A DNA stretch of 64,000 nt, taken from assembly GCF_008274785.1 (NCBI RefSeq), contig NZ_VTPU01000001.1, forward strand, positions 186,001-250,000, written 5' to 3'. Below are positions 51,833-60,397 of the stretch, piece by piece (position 1 is the stretch's first letter; each line of letters begins with the position of its first letter). The position numbers were made by a program, and so were the translations under genes. Origin of the DNA: Halomonas eurihalina (GTDB taxonomy: Bacteria; Pseudomonadota; Gammaproteobacteria; Pseudomonadales; Halomonadaceae). A model generated the notes under the pieces. It was not told the origin of the DNA and made no database searches. It worked only from the letters and a program-made list of their open reading frames with translations.

Positions 51833-52159
51833 ATGCATCCAATTTTCCTGCTGCCGACCGTCATCGCCCTGTCCATCCTGACGGGTTGTACCTATCAGCC
51901 AGCGCGCATCGCCTCGCTTCCCGCCATCGTCATCGACGATGATCGGTATGATCGCGCATACGACAGGGACGATGACGAGGATCGCTGGGAACGCCGGCGG
52001 GAAAGAGAGGAAGAGCGCTGGGAACGTGAGCGCGAGCGTCGCGAAGAGGCGCGCGAACGCGCAGAAGAGCGTCGAGAGCGCCGCCGGGAACGCAGGGAAG
52101 ACATGCATGATGACTGGGAAGACAGGCACGATGACTGGGAAGACCGGTGGGATGACTGA
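51833..52159 (+). CDS. lipoprotein with highly charged Arg/Glu helix
   Basis: A 108-residue precursor. Signal peptide MHPIFLLPTVIALSILTGC with a lipobox, then from ~40 a nearly uninterrupted Arg/Glu/Asp helix (RRREREEERWERERERREEA) and two DDWEDR repeats at the end. An extended single alpha helix or coiled coil anchored to the envelope. Function unknown. Confidence 0.7.
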   Translation: MHPIFLLPTVIALSILTGCTYQPARIASLPAIVIDDDRYDRAYDRDDDEDRWERRREREEERWERERERREEARERAEERRERRRERREDMHDDWEDRHDDWEDRWDD

Positions 52160-52413
52160 GGAAATGGCCCACCAATAGCACCAGGTACCCACGCGAACCG
52201 AATGAACGGCCTCTTCCCTCGACCGGCCTTCACCCTGCCAACCGGCCCTTGACCTTCACCAGGTTCGCGAGGCTTGCGGCATGCAGGTGTTTTCGAAAAT
52301 ATCGAATCATATATGGATTTTAAGTCTCTTTTGTTCGGGCTGCTAAATCTATTAGCATACTAATCATTGAGAGGGAGGCCTCTCGAGACACACCGAATCA
52401 AAGGAGACTCACC

Positions 52414-52716
52414 ATGAAAATCAAGCCGATGCTCTCAGCACTGCTCATCGCCGCTCTCCCGCTCGCCGCCCAGGCTGGCCAGGCATCAGCGCTCACCATG
52501 CAATTGAACGAGCCGCTGTCCACGGCCAGCCAGACCGAAGACCAGAAGATTCAGGGCCATGCGCCGGTAGCGGATGCCTCATCCGACATCGTGGCCGAAG
52601 GCAGCAGCGCCGCCATGACCAAGGCCCGCCTCAAGCTGCAGGCAAAACAGCAACACATGACCGATATCGCAGTGACAGGCGATCCCCTGGCTCCGGCCCA
52701 CGAAGCCACCAGCTAA
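52414..52716 (+). CDS. small exported protein
   Basis: A 100-residue precursor with a clear Sec signal (MKIKPMLSALLIAALPLAAQ, cut after AQA). The mature part is polar without Cys. AAAGGAGA precedes the start. Family not recognised; periplasmic. Confidence 0.65.
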   Translation: MKIKPMLSALLIAALPLAAQAGQASALTMQLNEPLSTASQTEDQKIQGHAPVADASSDIVAEGSSAAMTKARLKLQAKQQHMTDIAVTGDPLAPAHEATS

Positions 52717-52843
52717 GAAAAGCTGACGGGACAAGTTCCTGCCCGGGAAATACCGCCCCTGAGACGCCAGGCGTCGCCCCCACCCAAGGCGGCGCCTTCA
52801 GTCTTGCATACCAAGATGCCTTACCCGATCTGATCGCCCCTGT

Positions 52844-53800
52844 TCAGACACGCGCCCTCCCCCAACGAGCGGGCCGCCAGCCATCGGGCCATCGAGACAA
52901 CACGGCGATGACCAGGCAGGCAAAGAGCAGCCGGGCCCAGAGCACTCCGGTCAGATCCGCTCCCAGCAGCAGAATCAACAAGGTATCTTCGATCACGCTG
53001 TGGCAGAGCCCGAGAAAACAGATCGCCAGGAAACTGTCACGCCGGCTCATGACACCAGCGTCGACATCGCGAATCAGCAGGCCTGCCCCATAACTCAATC
53101 CCAGCGTGAAGCCGATCACAGTGGTATTGGCCGCCGACCGACCGATGCCCAGCACGCGCAACAGGGGCGTCAGGGCGAGATGGATCAACCGCTCGAGTCC
53201 CAGGTGCCGTAGCACTGCCAGCAGCACCATCAGGGCGAGGATGATCAGATAGACCATCGCCAAGGTTCGCAATTGCGACACGCCCCACGCCAGGACTCCC
53301 TCCGGGGCCGCTGTCGGGCGCCAGGCGATCTCCGCAGTTTCCTGTAACAATCCGCCCGTTGAGTAGATCCAGTGCAAGATGCCGCCCAGCACCAATGCAC
53401 CTCCCAGGCGCAGAGCCACCGTGACCCACCAGGGCACGCCAGCGCGTTTGGCGACGGCCCCTTCCACAGGCAGAGAATGTCCCACCAGCATCAGAACGCC
53501 GAGCACCGTGACCTGTGCCACGCTCAACGACGTGTCCCCGGCGACCTCGAAGAACACCACGAGCCCCGTGAAGATATTGGTCAGGAGAGTCGCCGCCCAG
53601 ACCACGCCCATGGCGTCGGGCAACCCCAGCCAGCCCATCAACGGAGACAGCATCTCGCCGAGCCACTCGATGGCGCCGAGCCACTCCAGGCCCTTGACGA
53701 CCAGCAATGCCGGTATCAGTACCTTGAGCAGGGTCACATAGACGAAAAACGCATCGCGCAGCAATTTCCAGCCGGCACTGGCACAGCGACGGATATACAT
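52844..53800 (-). CDS. nucleoside-recognition (Gate) domain membrane protein
   Basis: A 318-residue protein with ~8 membrane helices and two Gate/nucleoside-recognition repeats, as in SpmA/SpmB-like proteins: LLTNIFTGLVVFFEVAGDTS and NTTVIGFTLGLSYGAGLLIRD. Substrate unknown. The start at 53800 is favoured by GGAG six bases upstream. It diverges from the Lrp-type gene. Confidence 0.78.
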   Translation of the reverse strand: MYIRRCASAGWKLLRDAFFVYVTLLKVLIPALLVVKGLEWLGAIEWLGEMLSPLMGWLGLPDAMGVVWAATLLTNIFTGLVVFFEVAGDTSLSVAQVTVLGVLMLVGHSLPVEGAVAKRAGVPWWVTVALRLGGALVLGGILHWIYSTGGLLQETAEIAWRPTAAPEGVLAWGVSQLRTLAMVYLIILALMVLLAVLRHLGLERLIHLALTPLLRVLGIGRSAANTTVIGFTLGLSYGAGLLIRDVDAGVMSRRDSFLAICFLGLCHSVIEDTLLILLLGADLTGVLWARLLFACLVIAVLSRWPDGWRPARWGRARV

Positions 53801-53882
53801 AGCGGACTCCATGTCAGGAAAACAGAGACCATCCTAGTCCGCAGAGTGCAGAATCTTCTGTTAAATGCCCGAACAACGACCT

Positions 53883-53923
53883 ATATTATGTCGAACTTCT
53901 TCTTTATTACCACATATTATGTC
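53883..53923. promoter_or_regulatory. direct repeat ATATTATGTC x2 before the Lrp-type gene
   Basis: Copies at 53883-53892 and 53914-53923 are spaced 31 bases (three helical turns); the second covers the start codon. Possible autoregulatory site shared with the divergent membrane gene. Confidence 0.5.
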
Positions 53924-54383
53924 ATTGGATAATCTCGACCGCCGCATTCTCGATCGCCTGCAACGTAACGCCGACATCACCAACCAGGCCCTGGCCGACG
54001 AAGTGGGCCTCTCTCCCTCGGCCTGCCTGAAACGCGTCAAGCGACTGCGCGAAGCTGGTATCATCGAGCGCCAGGTCGCACTGTTGAGCCCTGAGGCCAT
54101 GAAGCCCTGTCTGCACATGGTGGTCGAGGTCACGATGGAGCGGGATCACAAGAGGCTTTATCAACGCTTCCAGGAGCGCGCCATCGCCGCATCCGAAGTC
54201 AAGCAGTGCTATCAAGTGACGGGCGAATGCGACTTCGTGCTGATCGTCGTTGTCCCCGACATGAATGCCTATGACCGCTTCTGCGACAACGTCCTTTATG
54301 CCGACGACAACATGCGCAAGTTCCGTACCCTGCTCTCGCGCAAGCGCAGCAAGTTCGACACATCGTCTCCGATCCCCGACTGA
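53919..54383 (+). CDS. Lrp/AsnC family transcriptional regulator
   Basis: A 154-residue protein: N-terminal HTH (LDRRILDRLQRNADITNQAL, LSPSACLKRVKRLREAGII) and C-terminal RAM ligand domain (CYQVTGECDFVLIVVVPDM). It probably senses an amino acid and may control the divergent membrane gene. The frame is open to 53865 but 53919 gives the family start. Confidence 0.9.
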   Translation: MSLDNLDRRILDRLQRNADITNQALADEVGLSPSACLKRVKRLREAGIIERQVALLSPEAMKPCLHMVVEVTMERDHKRLYQRFQERAIAASEVKQCYQVTGECDFVLIVVVPDMNAYDRFCDNVLYADDNMRKFRTLLSRKRSKFDTSSPIPD

Positions 54384-54412
54384 GCGATGCTCGACCGTAG
54401 CCGAGCCTCACC

Positions 54413-54444
54413 ATGTAAACTCTTAAAAAAATACAAGTTTACAT
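54413..54444 (+). promoter_or_regulatory. BirA operator of bioA
   Basis: ATGTAAACT, 14 bases, AGTTTACAT: perfect 9-bp inverted repeat (10 bp including outer C/G), matching TTGTAAACC-N14/15-GGTTTACAA. It lies 43 bases before bioA. Confidence 0.82.
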
Positions 54445-54486
54445 GTAAGGTAAGAGGCACATTTGCATGGCCTGCCCGGAGACCCG

Positions 54487-55788
54487 ATGAGCGATTCCAC
54501 CAGGAATTCCCTTTCTGCCAGGACCCCATCCCCCGTCTGGCATCCCTATGCCCATCTCAAGACCCAGTCTCCCGCCCCCAAGGTGGTCGGCGGCGAGGGC
54601 CCTCGTTTCACCCTGGAAAGTGGCGAGTCGTTGCTGGATGCCACCTGCTCCTGGTGGTGCATGATCCATGGCTATCGTCATCCCCGCCTGGTGCGCGCCA
54701 TCCAGCAGCAGGCCGATGAGCTTTGCCACGTGATGCTTGGCGGGCTGACCCATGAGCCCGCCGACCGTCTGGCGCGTGAACTGGTGCGCATCACCCCGGA
54801 AGGGCTCAACCATGTCTTCTATTCGGACAGCGGCTCGGTGGGCATGGAGGTCGCCATGAAGATGGCCGTGCAGTACCAGTACCTGCGCGGCCAGCCAAAC
54901 AAGCATCGTATGCTATCGCTGATGAAGGCCTATCACGGCGATACCGCCGGTTGCATGGCGGTCTGCGATCCCGAGGAAGGCATGCACTCGCTATTCGCCG
55001 GTTTTCTGCCGAAGCATCACTTCGCGCCGGCCCCCACCGCCCCGTTCGACGCCGACGATGACGCCGTTCAGGCGGATCTCGACGCCCTGCGCGAGGTGCT
55101 GGAAGCGCATCATCACGAGATCGCTGCCCTGCTCATGGAGCCGTTGCTGCAGGCTGCCGGCGGTCTCAACATGACCTCACCCGCCTACCTGCGCGGGGCC
55201 CGCCGGCTTTGCGACGAATTCGATGTCCTGTTGGTCCTCGACGAAGTGGCCACCGGCTTCGGCCGCACGGGACGCATGTTCGCCGCCGAACATGCCGAGG
55301 TGACACCGGACATCATGGTGCTCTCCAAGGGACTGACCGGCGGTTATCTCGGCCATGCCGCCACCCTGGCCACCGATCGTGTGCACGACACCTTCATCGG
55401 CGACAGCGGGCTTCACGCCTTCATGCACGGCCCCACTTTCATGGGCAATCCCCTGGCCTGCCGTGTCGCCCTGGAGAGTCTGGCGATCTTCGAGGAAGAC
55501 GATTACCTGGGACGCATCTCGACCCTCAATGCCATATTGCGCGCGGAACTGCTGGAAGACTCGGCGCTGCACGCTCACCCAGCCGTGGTCGATGTACGCG
55601 TGCTGGGTGCCACCGCCGCGATCGAGGTCCACGACGCCGACTCGCTCGAGGGGGCGGCGGAGTTCGCCAGACACCAGGGGGTCTGGCTGCGTGCCTTCGG
55701 CCGCTGGCTGTACACCATGCCCGCCTACATCACCTCTCCGGAAGAGATGCGCCAGATCACCGACGCAATGAAGGGTTGGTTTCGGTAG
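54487..55788 (+). CDS. bioA: adenosylmethionine-8-amino-7-oxononanoate aminotransferase
   Basis: A 433-residue class III PLP aminotransferase using SAM as amino donor. WHPYAHL and CSWWCMIHGY at the N-terminus are BioA-specific; LVLDEVATGFGRTG holds the PLP Asp and LSKGLTGGYL the PLP Lys; HGPTFMGNPLAC is the BioA substrate motif. Completes the biotin pathway of bioBFHCD and has its own BirA box. GGAG sits 6 bases before ATG 54487. Confidence 0.96.
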   Translation: MSDSTRNSLSARTPSPVWHPYAHLKTQSPAPKVVGGEGPRFTLESGESLLDATCSWWCMIHGYRHPRLVRAIQQQADELCHVMLGGLTHEPADRLARELVRITPEGLNHVFYSDSGSVGMEVAMKMAVQYQYLRGQPNKHRMLSLMKAYHGDTAGCMAVCDPEEGMHSLFAGFLPKHHFAPAPTAPFDADDDAVQADLDALREVLEAHHHEIAALLMEPLLQAAGGLNMTSPAYLRGARRLCDEFDVLLVLDEVATGFGRTGRMFAAEHAEVTPDIMVLSKGLTGGYLGHAATLATDRVHDTFIGDSGLHAFMHGPTFMGNPLACRVALESLAIFEEDDYLGRISTLNAILRAELLEDSALHAHPAVVDVRVLGATAAIEVHDADSLEGAAEFARHQGVWLRAFGRWLYTMPAYITSPEEMRQITDAMKGWFR

Positions 55789-55821
55789 CATGGCAGCACA
55801 TTCACCGAACGTGCCCCCACC

Positions 55822-56124
55822 ATGACGTCACTCAGCAAGACTCAGTCGAGCTTCTATCGCCGCCTCTACGTGGCCCACCTGGTGGCTGCCGGTACCGACA
55901 GCGTGCCGGCCATCACCGCCGCCACGGGCATGCCAAGGCGCACCGCCCAGGATACCCTGGCAGCACTGAGCGAACTGGACATTCATTGCGAGTTCGAACC
56001 GACTCCCGGAGAGCGCCATAACATCGGCCACTACGTGATTCGCGACTGGGGCCCCATCGACCCGAGCTGGGTGGCCAATCACGCCGAGCGGCTGCGTCAG
56101 GCGCTCGGTTATCCGCCAACCTGA
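55822..56124 (+). CDS. conserved winged-helix protein
   Basis: A 100-residue protein: SLSKTQSSFYRRLYVAHLV, TAATGMPRRTAQDTLAALSE, GHYVIRDWGPIDPSW. A small winged-helix family conserved among pseudomonads and halomonads; function unknown. Downstream of bioA on the same strand by 33 bases, with only a weak link to it. Confidence 0.72.
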   Translation: MTSLSKTQSSFYRRLYVAHLVAAGTDSVPAITAATGMPRRTAQDTLAALSELDIHCEFEPTPGERHNIGHYVIRDWGPIDPSWVANHAERLRQALGYPPT

Positions 56125-56357
56125 ACGTTATCTACCGCCGCCGCAATGGCACCGGCCACTGCTGAACGCGCCTGAGGACTGTTCTTCCAGCAACTCCCCC
56201 CGACCAGTACCGATGCCTCGTTCACCACATGTTCCACATCGGCCTTGGCAAGTTGGGCCAATGACCCATAACCGAGTTGTTCGAAACGCTGGATGACCGT
56301 CGCACCGACGCCCTTAACGTCCAACAGTATTCGCCTTTCCTCGTCACTGAAGCTCAT
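56109..56357 (-). CDS. helix-hairpin-helix protein
   Basis: An 82-residue protein: ILLDVKGVGATVIQRFEQLG and YGSLAQLAKADVEHVVNEAS form an HhH domain as in DNA-repair proteins, followed by WKNSPQARSAVAGAIAAAVD. It overlaps the converging winged-helix gene by 16 bases. Role unknown. Confidence 0.7.
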   Translation of the reverse strand: MSFSDEERRILLDVKGVGATVIQRFEQLGYGSLAQLAKADVEHVVNEASVLVGGSCWKNSPQARSAVAGAIAAAVDNVQVGG

Positions 56358-56515
56358 CGCCGGGCCCTTTTCACTCCATGGAGATACACAGCAGCCCCGG
56401 ATCACGGCACCCGGTAGGGCCGACAGGATCTATGCTAGATGATACGAGCGACGTGGAAAACGGCTATTTCAGGCCTTGAATTGAACCGACATATCGAGAG
56501 GAGGCGTCATTCATC

Positions 56516-56647
56516 ATGTCCCTGACACCTTCCAACATGCTCGCGCTGAATAGTCCTCTCCCCTCCTTTCGCCTGCCCGACGCGGAGGGCCCCCGACAAC
56601 ACGCAGAAGCCCTCGATGGGCTGCAATATCAAGAGGAAATGAGCTAG
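56516..56647 (+). pseudogene. truncated peroxiredoxin/thioredoxin-family gene
   Basis: The 43-residue frame starts MSLTPSNMLALNSPLPSFRL, PDAEG, which resembles the start of AhpC/TSA-type redoxins, but ends before any CxxC active site. An internal deletion is likely. A good ribosome site remains. Confidence 0.55.
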
Positions 56648-56651
56648 CACC

Positions 56652-57593
56652 ATGGCTACCGACGAGTCCGACATGCTCACCCTGCGCCCGGCCATGCCGG
56701 ACGATGTTCCGCTGTTGCGCCACTGGGATACCCAGCCCCATGTCGAGGCAGCCTCACCCAACGATGACTGGGCCTGGGAGACGGAGCTGCTCCGTACACC
56801 GCCCTGGCGAGATCAGTTGATCGCCGAGATCGAAGGTCGTCCCATTGGCTTTGTCCAGATTATCGATCCCGCCCTTGAAGATAGCCACTACTGGGGCAAT
56901 GTCGCGTCGGGACTGCGCGCCATCGACATCTGGATCGGAGAATCCCGGGATCTCGGGCAAGGATATGGCAGTCGCATAATGCGCCGAGCGCTGGAACACT
57001 GCTTCGCCGCACCGGGGGTCACGGCAGTACTGATTGACCCTCTCGCCGTGAATCGTCGCGCCCAGCGCTTCTACGAGCGCCTGGGCTTTCGCTTCCTGGA
57101 GCAGCGGCGCTTCGGCGACGACGACTGCTTCGTCTATCGCCTGACACGCCAGCAATGGCGCAGCCGCTCGACAGGACATGCCATCCACACGTCGGAGATC
57201 ACCACAATGACGACACCCCACCTCTACTTCGAGATTCAGGCCGAAGCGCCCGACCGCGCCCAGCACTTCTATCGCGAACTCTTCGGCTGGACATTCACCC
57301 GAGTCGAGGGATTGCCGGTGGACTACTGGCGTATCGAGGCCAACGGCATGCAGGGCGGCCTGCTGAAACGCCCCGCCGCCACCCCACCGGATGAATGCGG
57401 CACCAATGCCTTTACCTGCTCCTTCGAGGTCGACGACATCCACGCCAGCGCCGAGCGCATTGCCTCGCTCGGCGGCCGGGTTGCCCTGCCGATCTTCGCC
57501 GTTCCCGACACCTGCTGGCAGGGGTATTTCATCGATACCGAAGGCAATACCTTCGGGCTCATTCAGGTCGACGAGGGCTCTGACCTGACATGA
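56652..57593 (+). CDS. GNAT acetyltransferase fused to a VOC (glyoxalase-like) domain
   Basis: A 313-residue protein. Residues ~8-165 are an AAC(6')-like GNAT: LTLRPAMPDDVPLLRHWDTQ, IDIWIGESRDLGQGYGSRIM (acetyl-CoA loop) and NRRAQRFYERLGF. Residues ~185-313 are a VOC domain: HLYFEIQAEAPDRAQHFYRE, LFGW, GYFIDTEGNTFGLIQ. An internal ATG at 57207 preceded by CGGAG could start a separate VOC protein. Substrates unknown; aminoglycoside resistance must not be assumed. Confidence 0.78.
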   Translation: MATDESDMLTLRPAMPDDVPLLRHWDTQPHVEAASPNDDWAWETELLRTPPWRDQLIAEIEGRPIGFVQIIDPALEDSHYWGNVASGLRAIDIWIGESRDLGQGYGSRIMRRALEHCFAAPGVTAVLIDPLAVNRRAQRFYERLGFRFLEQRRFGDDDCFVYRLTRQQWRSRSTGHAIHTSEITTMTTPHLYFEIQAEAPDRAQHFYRELFGWTFTRVEGLPVDYWRIEANGMQGGLLKRPAATPPDECGTNAFTCSFEVDDIHASAERIASLGGRVALPIFAVPDTCWQGYFIDTEGNTFGLIQVDEGSDLT

Positions 57594-57690
57594 CGCCGGC
57601 CGCTTCTCGATCGTGCCGAACCGCAGGCCCCAGCTCAGATGCGAGCCAATATAGACATCGGCCGCGAAGAAGTGATTGCCGGCAATAAGG
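57594..57690 (-). pseudogene. glutathione S-transferase fragment
   Basis: On the minus strand one frame reads LIAGNHFFAADVYIGSHLSW, GLRFGTIEKRPA, the C-terminal signature of a GST (AADVY.GS...GTIEKRP). No full gene surrounds it. Confidence 0.5.
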
Positions 57691-57752
57691 ACAGGATAGC
57701 CCGATGCACCACGACACTGGTCACGGTTTCGGACCGCCTCCCACAGGGCCAG

Positions 57753-58229
57753 TCACAACAACGCCGCCACCCGCTCTAGCTCATCCTGGTTGAACACCCG
57801 GATACCGTGTTGCATCAGCAAGGCCGAGGTCACTCCTATCCCGGCCACCGTACGGCCGTCGAAGCGACCAGCGTAAATACGCTGGCTACCGCAGGAAGGA
57901 CTGGCCTCGGTGAGGATGGCAAAGCGGATTCGATGACGGAGACACAGGGCCAGCGCCAGCTCGGCGCCATACCGGAAGGCCACGGAGACATCCTCGCCGT
58001 CACGGGTCATGACGCGCGCGTCCCTGGCCAGTACCTCAGTGCCTCCGCCTCCTTCGATCTCCGCCGGCGCGCGGGGCGTGGCAAGCCCGGCCTGCACCTC
58101 GGGGCATACCGTGACCAATCGCCCCTCCTCACGCCAACGCGCCAGGATGTCACTCTGCTGCGTCTTGGCCCGACCATCGTAACGAACCGGCTGGCCCAGC
58201 AGACACGCACTGATCAGCAGTTTTTCCAT
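57753..58229 (-). CDS. DUF523 family protein
   Basis: A 158-residue protein: LLISACLLGQPVRYDGRAK, VTVCPEVQAGLATPRAPAEI, AILTEASPSCGSQRIYAGRF and GVTSALLMQHGIRVF are the DUF523/YbbK signature with three conserved Cys motifs. It probably binds an iron-sulfur cluster or metal; function unknown. GGGAG precedes the start. Confidence 0.85.
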   Translation of the reverse strand: MEKLLISACLLGQPVRYDGRAKTQQSDILARWREEGRLVTVCPEVQAGLATPRAPAEIEGGGGTEVLARDARVMTRDGEDVSVAFRYGAELALALCLRHRIRFAILTEASPSCGSQRIYAGRFDGRTVAGIGVTSALLMQHGIRVFNQDELERVAALL

Positions 58230-58275
58230 GGCTCTCCCATGCCTTTCCTTCGTGTCGATACCTTCGTTCTTTCGA

Positions 58276-58848
58276 TCATGCAGGAAATGACCCGCGCCAC
58301 AACTCTTCGGGAGTACCAACCAGGCGCACCTCTCCTAACGTCACGCCCCCCAGCTCGAAGGAGGTCTGCGAGCCTGGGTCATACGCAAAGCCAGCCGTGC
58401 GATAAAAGCGCAACGCCCGTTCATTGGCGGTCAGCACCCAGAGGCTGATACGAGAAGGCGAATCCTGACGTATCTCCGTCAAGGCATGTTGCCACAGATG
58501 CAGACCGACCCCACGGGACCAATAGTCCGGATCCAGGTAGAGGGTATATATCTCGATCTGATGCGGGGCGGTATCAGTGTCGCGACAAGGCCCCCAGGCG
58601 CAGAAGCCGACCACTCGCCCGTCACTCTCGGCCACCACCACTCGAGTCTCGCCATGCATCAACCTGTCCTGCCACAGGCGCTTTTGCTGCGTGACGGAAA
58701 GACTCTCCAGATAATCCCACAACAGAATATCGCGATAGGCTAGCTGCCATGCCCGGACATGCACATGGGCGATCCCAGCGGCATCATCCGGACTCGCCCG
58801 CCGCACGGTGACGGGAACTCTCTCGACCACAACATCACCTCGCTTCAT
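58276..58848 (-). CDS. GNAT family N-acetyltransferase
   Basis: A 190-residue GNAT: VTVRRASPDDAAGIAHVHVR, WQLAYRDIL, IYTLYLDPDYWSRGVGLHLW (acetyl-CoA loop) and NERALRFYRTAGF. Substrate unknown. It ends 46 bases before the DUF523 gene on the same strand and overlaps the next upstream GNAT by 14 bases. Confidence 0.85.
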   Translation of the reverse strand: MKRGDVVVERVPVTVRRASPDDAAGIAHVHVRAWQLAYRDILLWDYLESLSVTQQKRLWQDRLMHGETRVVVAESDGRVVGFCAWGPCRDTDTAPHQIEIYTLYLDPDYWSRGVGLHLWQHALTEIRQDSPSRISLWVLTANERALRFYRTAGFAYDPGSQTSFELGGVTLGEVRLVGTPEELWRGSFPA

Positions 58849-59389
58849 GCGCCAACATGCCGTACACCACGTGCGTCACGGGACGTTCGCCGATCCATTC
58901 ACACTCCCTCAGGTGCCCTTCCTCGGTGAAGCCCAGACGCTCGGCCACGGCACGGCTGCGCAGGTTGTGCTCGCCGCAGTGCAGCTCGACGCGATGCAGG
59001 CCCAGTTCATCGAATCCCAGGGTCAGCAACTCGCGCGCGCAGGCCGTGATGATGCCGTGGCCGGTAACGTCATGACTCAACCAATACCCCAGGGCGGCCA
59101 TGCGTCGGCTCGCCACGATTCGGTTGAATCCGCAAGCGCCAGCCAGCTCGCCGCGCCACAGAATGGCGAAATGCATGGCGGTACCGGCCTGCCACTCCTG
59201 CATGGCAGAGTCGATGAAGGCACGGCTATCGTCGACCGTCCGAGTGGCATCCACCCAGGGCAGCCACTCGCGAAGCGTGCACCGGCTGGCATCGACGGCA
59301 TCGAATAGCGACGCAGCATGGCGATGAGCCAGCGGCTCAATGGCGATCTCTCGGGTAACCTCGCGGCGTCGTGACGGCATGACAGTCAT
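58835..59389 (-). CDS. RimL/RimJ-type ribosomal-protein-like acetyltransferase
   Basis: A 184-residue GNAT: IEPLAHRHAASLFDAVDASR, LREWLPWVDATRTVDDSRAF, GYWLSHDVTGHGIITACARE and NLRSRAVAERLGFTEEGHLR match RimL-like enzymes (Ydaf/RimL). Likely N-alpha or small-molecule acetylation. AAGGAGG precedes the start at 59389. Confidence 0.87.
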   Translation of the reverse strand: MTVMPSRRREVTREIAIEPLAHRHAASLFDAVDASRCTLREWLPWVDATRTVDDSRAFIDSAMQEWQAGTAMHFAILWRGELAGACGFNRIVASRRMAALGYWLSHDVTGHGIITACARELLTLGFDELGLHRVELHCGEHNLRSRAVAERLGFTEEGHLRECEWIGERPVTHVVYGMLAHEAR

Positions 59390-59549
59390 GACGTGTTTCC
59401 TCCTTGAATCACGTGAAGATCCAAGCATGACAGCTTCGCAGGCATCCCACGAGCCACCTCGCCCTGGCATTCCCGAGCACGGTCGCGACAGGGCAGCCAA
59501 GTTGTTAGAGTGCTATTTATATCACTCGACTGGATACAAGGAGATTTCG

Positions 59550-60344
59550 ATGCAGATCGATCTGACCGGCAAGACTGCCATCGTCACCGGCTCCACCGGA
59601 GGTATCGGCTTCGCCATTGCCAAGGGCCTGGCCGACAGCGGGGCCAGCGTGGTGTTGAACGGGCGCAAGCAGGCTGCTGTGGACGACGCCCTCGAACGCC
59701 TGCGCCAGCAAGTGCCGAACGCCGATGCCCGCGGCATGGCCGCCGACCTCGGCAGTGCCGAAGGTTGTGATGCCATGCTCACCGCCGAGCCCGACACCGA
59801 TATCCTGGTCAACAACGTCGGCATCTTCGGCCCCCAGGACTTCTTCGACACGCCGGACGACGAATGGCAACGCTTCTTCGACGTCAACGTGATGTCCGGG
59901 GTGCGCCTGTCGCGGGCCTATGCCGGCGGCATGGTCGAGCGCGGCTGGGGACGCATCCTGTTCCTGTCGTCGGAGTCGGCGCTGAACATCCCCGACGACA
60001 TGATCCACTACGGTGTGACCAAGACCGCCTATCTGTCACTGTCGCGGGGCCTGGCCAAGCGCCTGGCCGGCACCGGCGTCACGGTCAACGCGGTACTGCC
60101 GGGGCCGACCCTCTCCGAGGGCGTTCAGGAAATGCTTGCCGAGCAACAGAGGCAGAGCGGCAAGTCGATGGAGGATACCGCGCGAGACTTCGTGATGGCC
60201 CAGCGCCCCAGTTCGATCATCCAGCGCGCCGCCAGCGTCGAGGAAGTCGCCAACATGGTCGTCTACGCCGCCTCGCCCCAGGCATCGGCCACCAGCGGCG
60301 CCGCCCTGCGAGTGGACGGCGGCGTGGTAGACAGCATTGCCTGA
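59550..60344 (+). CDS. short-chain dehydrogenase/reductase
   Basis: A 264-residue SDR. NAD(P) loop TGSTGGIGFAIAKGL, NNVGIF, catalytic Ser in LFLSSESA and Tyr-x3-Lys in HYGVTKTAYLS, then NAVLPGPTLSEG. The frame's end has the usual GAALRVDGGVV. Substrate unknown. AAGGAG before ATG. Confidence 0.92.
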   Translation: MQIDLTGKTAIVTGSTGGIGFAIAKGLADSGASVVLNGRKQAAVDDALERLRQQVPNADARGMAADLGSAEGCDAMLTAEPDTDILVNNVGIFGPQDFFDTPDDEWQRFFDVNVMSGVRLSRAYAGGMVERGWGRILFLSSESALNIPDDMIHYGVTKTAYLSLSRGLAKRLAGTGVTVNAVLPGPTLSEGVQEMLAEQQRQSGKSMEDTARDFVMAQRPSSIIQRAASVEEVANMVVYAASPQASATSGAALRVDGGVVDSIA

Positions 60345-60357
60345 GAGCCTCGTTGCG

Positions 60358-60393
60358 TCCGGCCTCGCTCGGTTTCCCCCGGGCGAGGCCGGA
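60358..60393. terminator. convergent stem-loop
   Basis: TCCGGCCTCGC ... GCGAGGCCGGA, an 11-bp perfect stem with a 14-base loop, between converging SDR and molybdenum hydroxylase genes. No T run; may still terminate both. Confidence 0.6.
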
Positions 60394-60397
60394 GCCG

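Noticed and set aside
56652..57180. aminoglycoside resistance gene call for the GNAT half
   Set aside because: Only general AAC(6')-like fold features are visible; many housekeeping GNATs share them.
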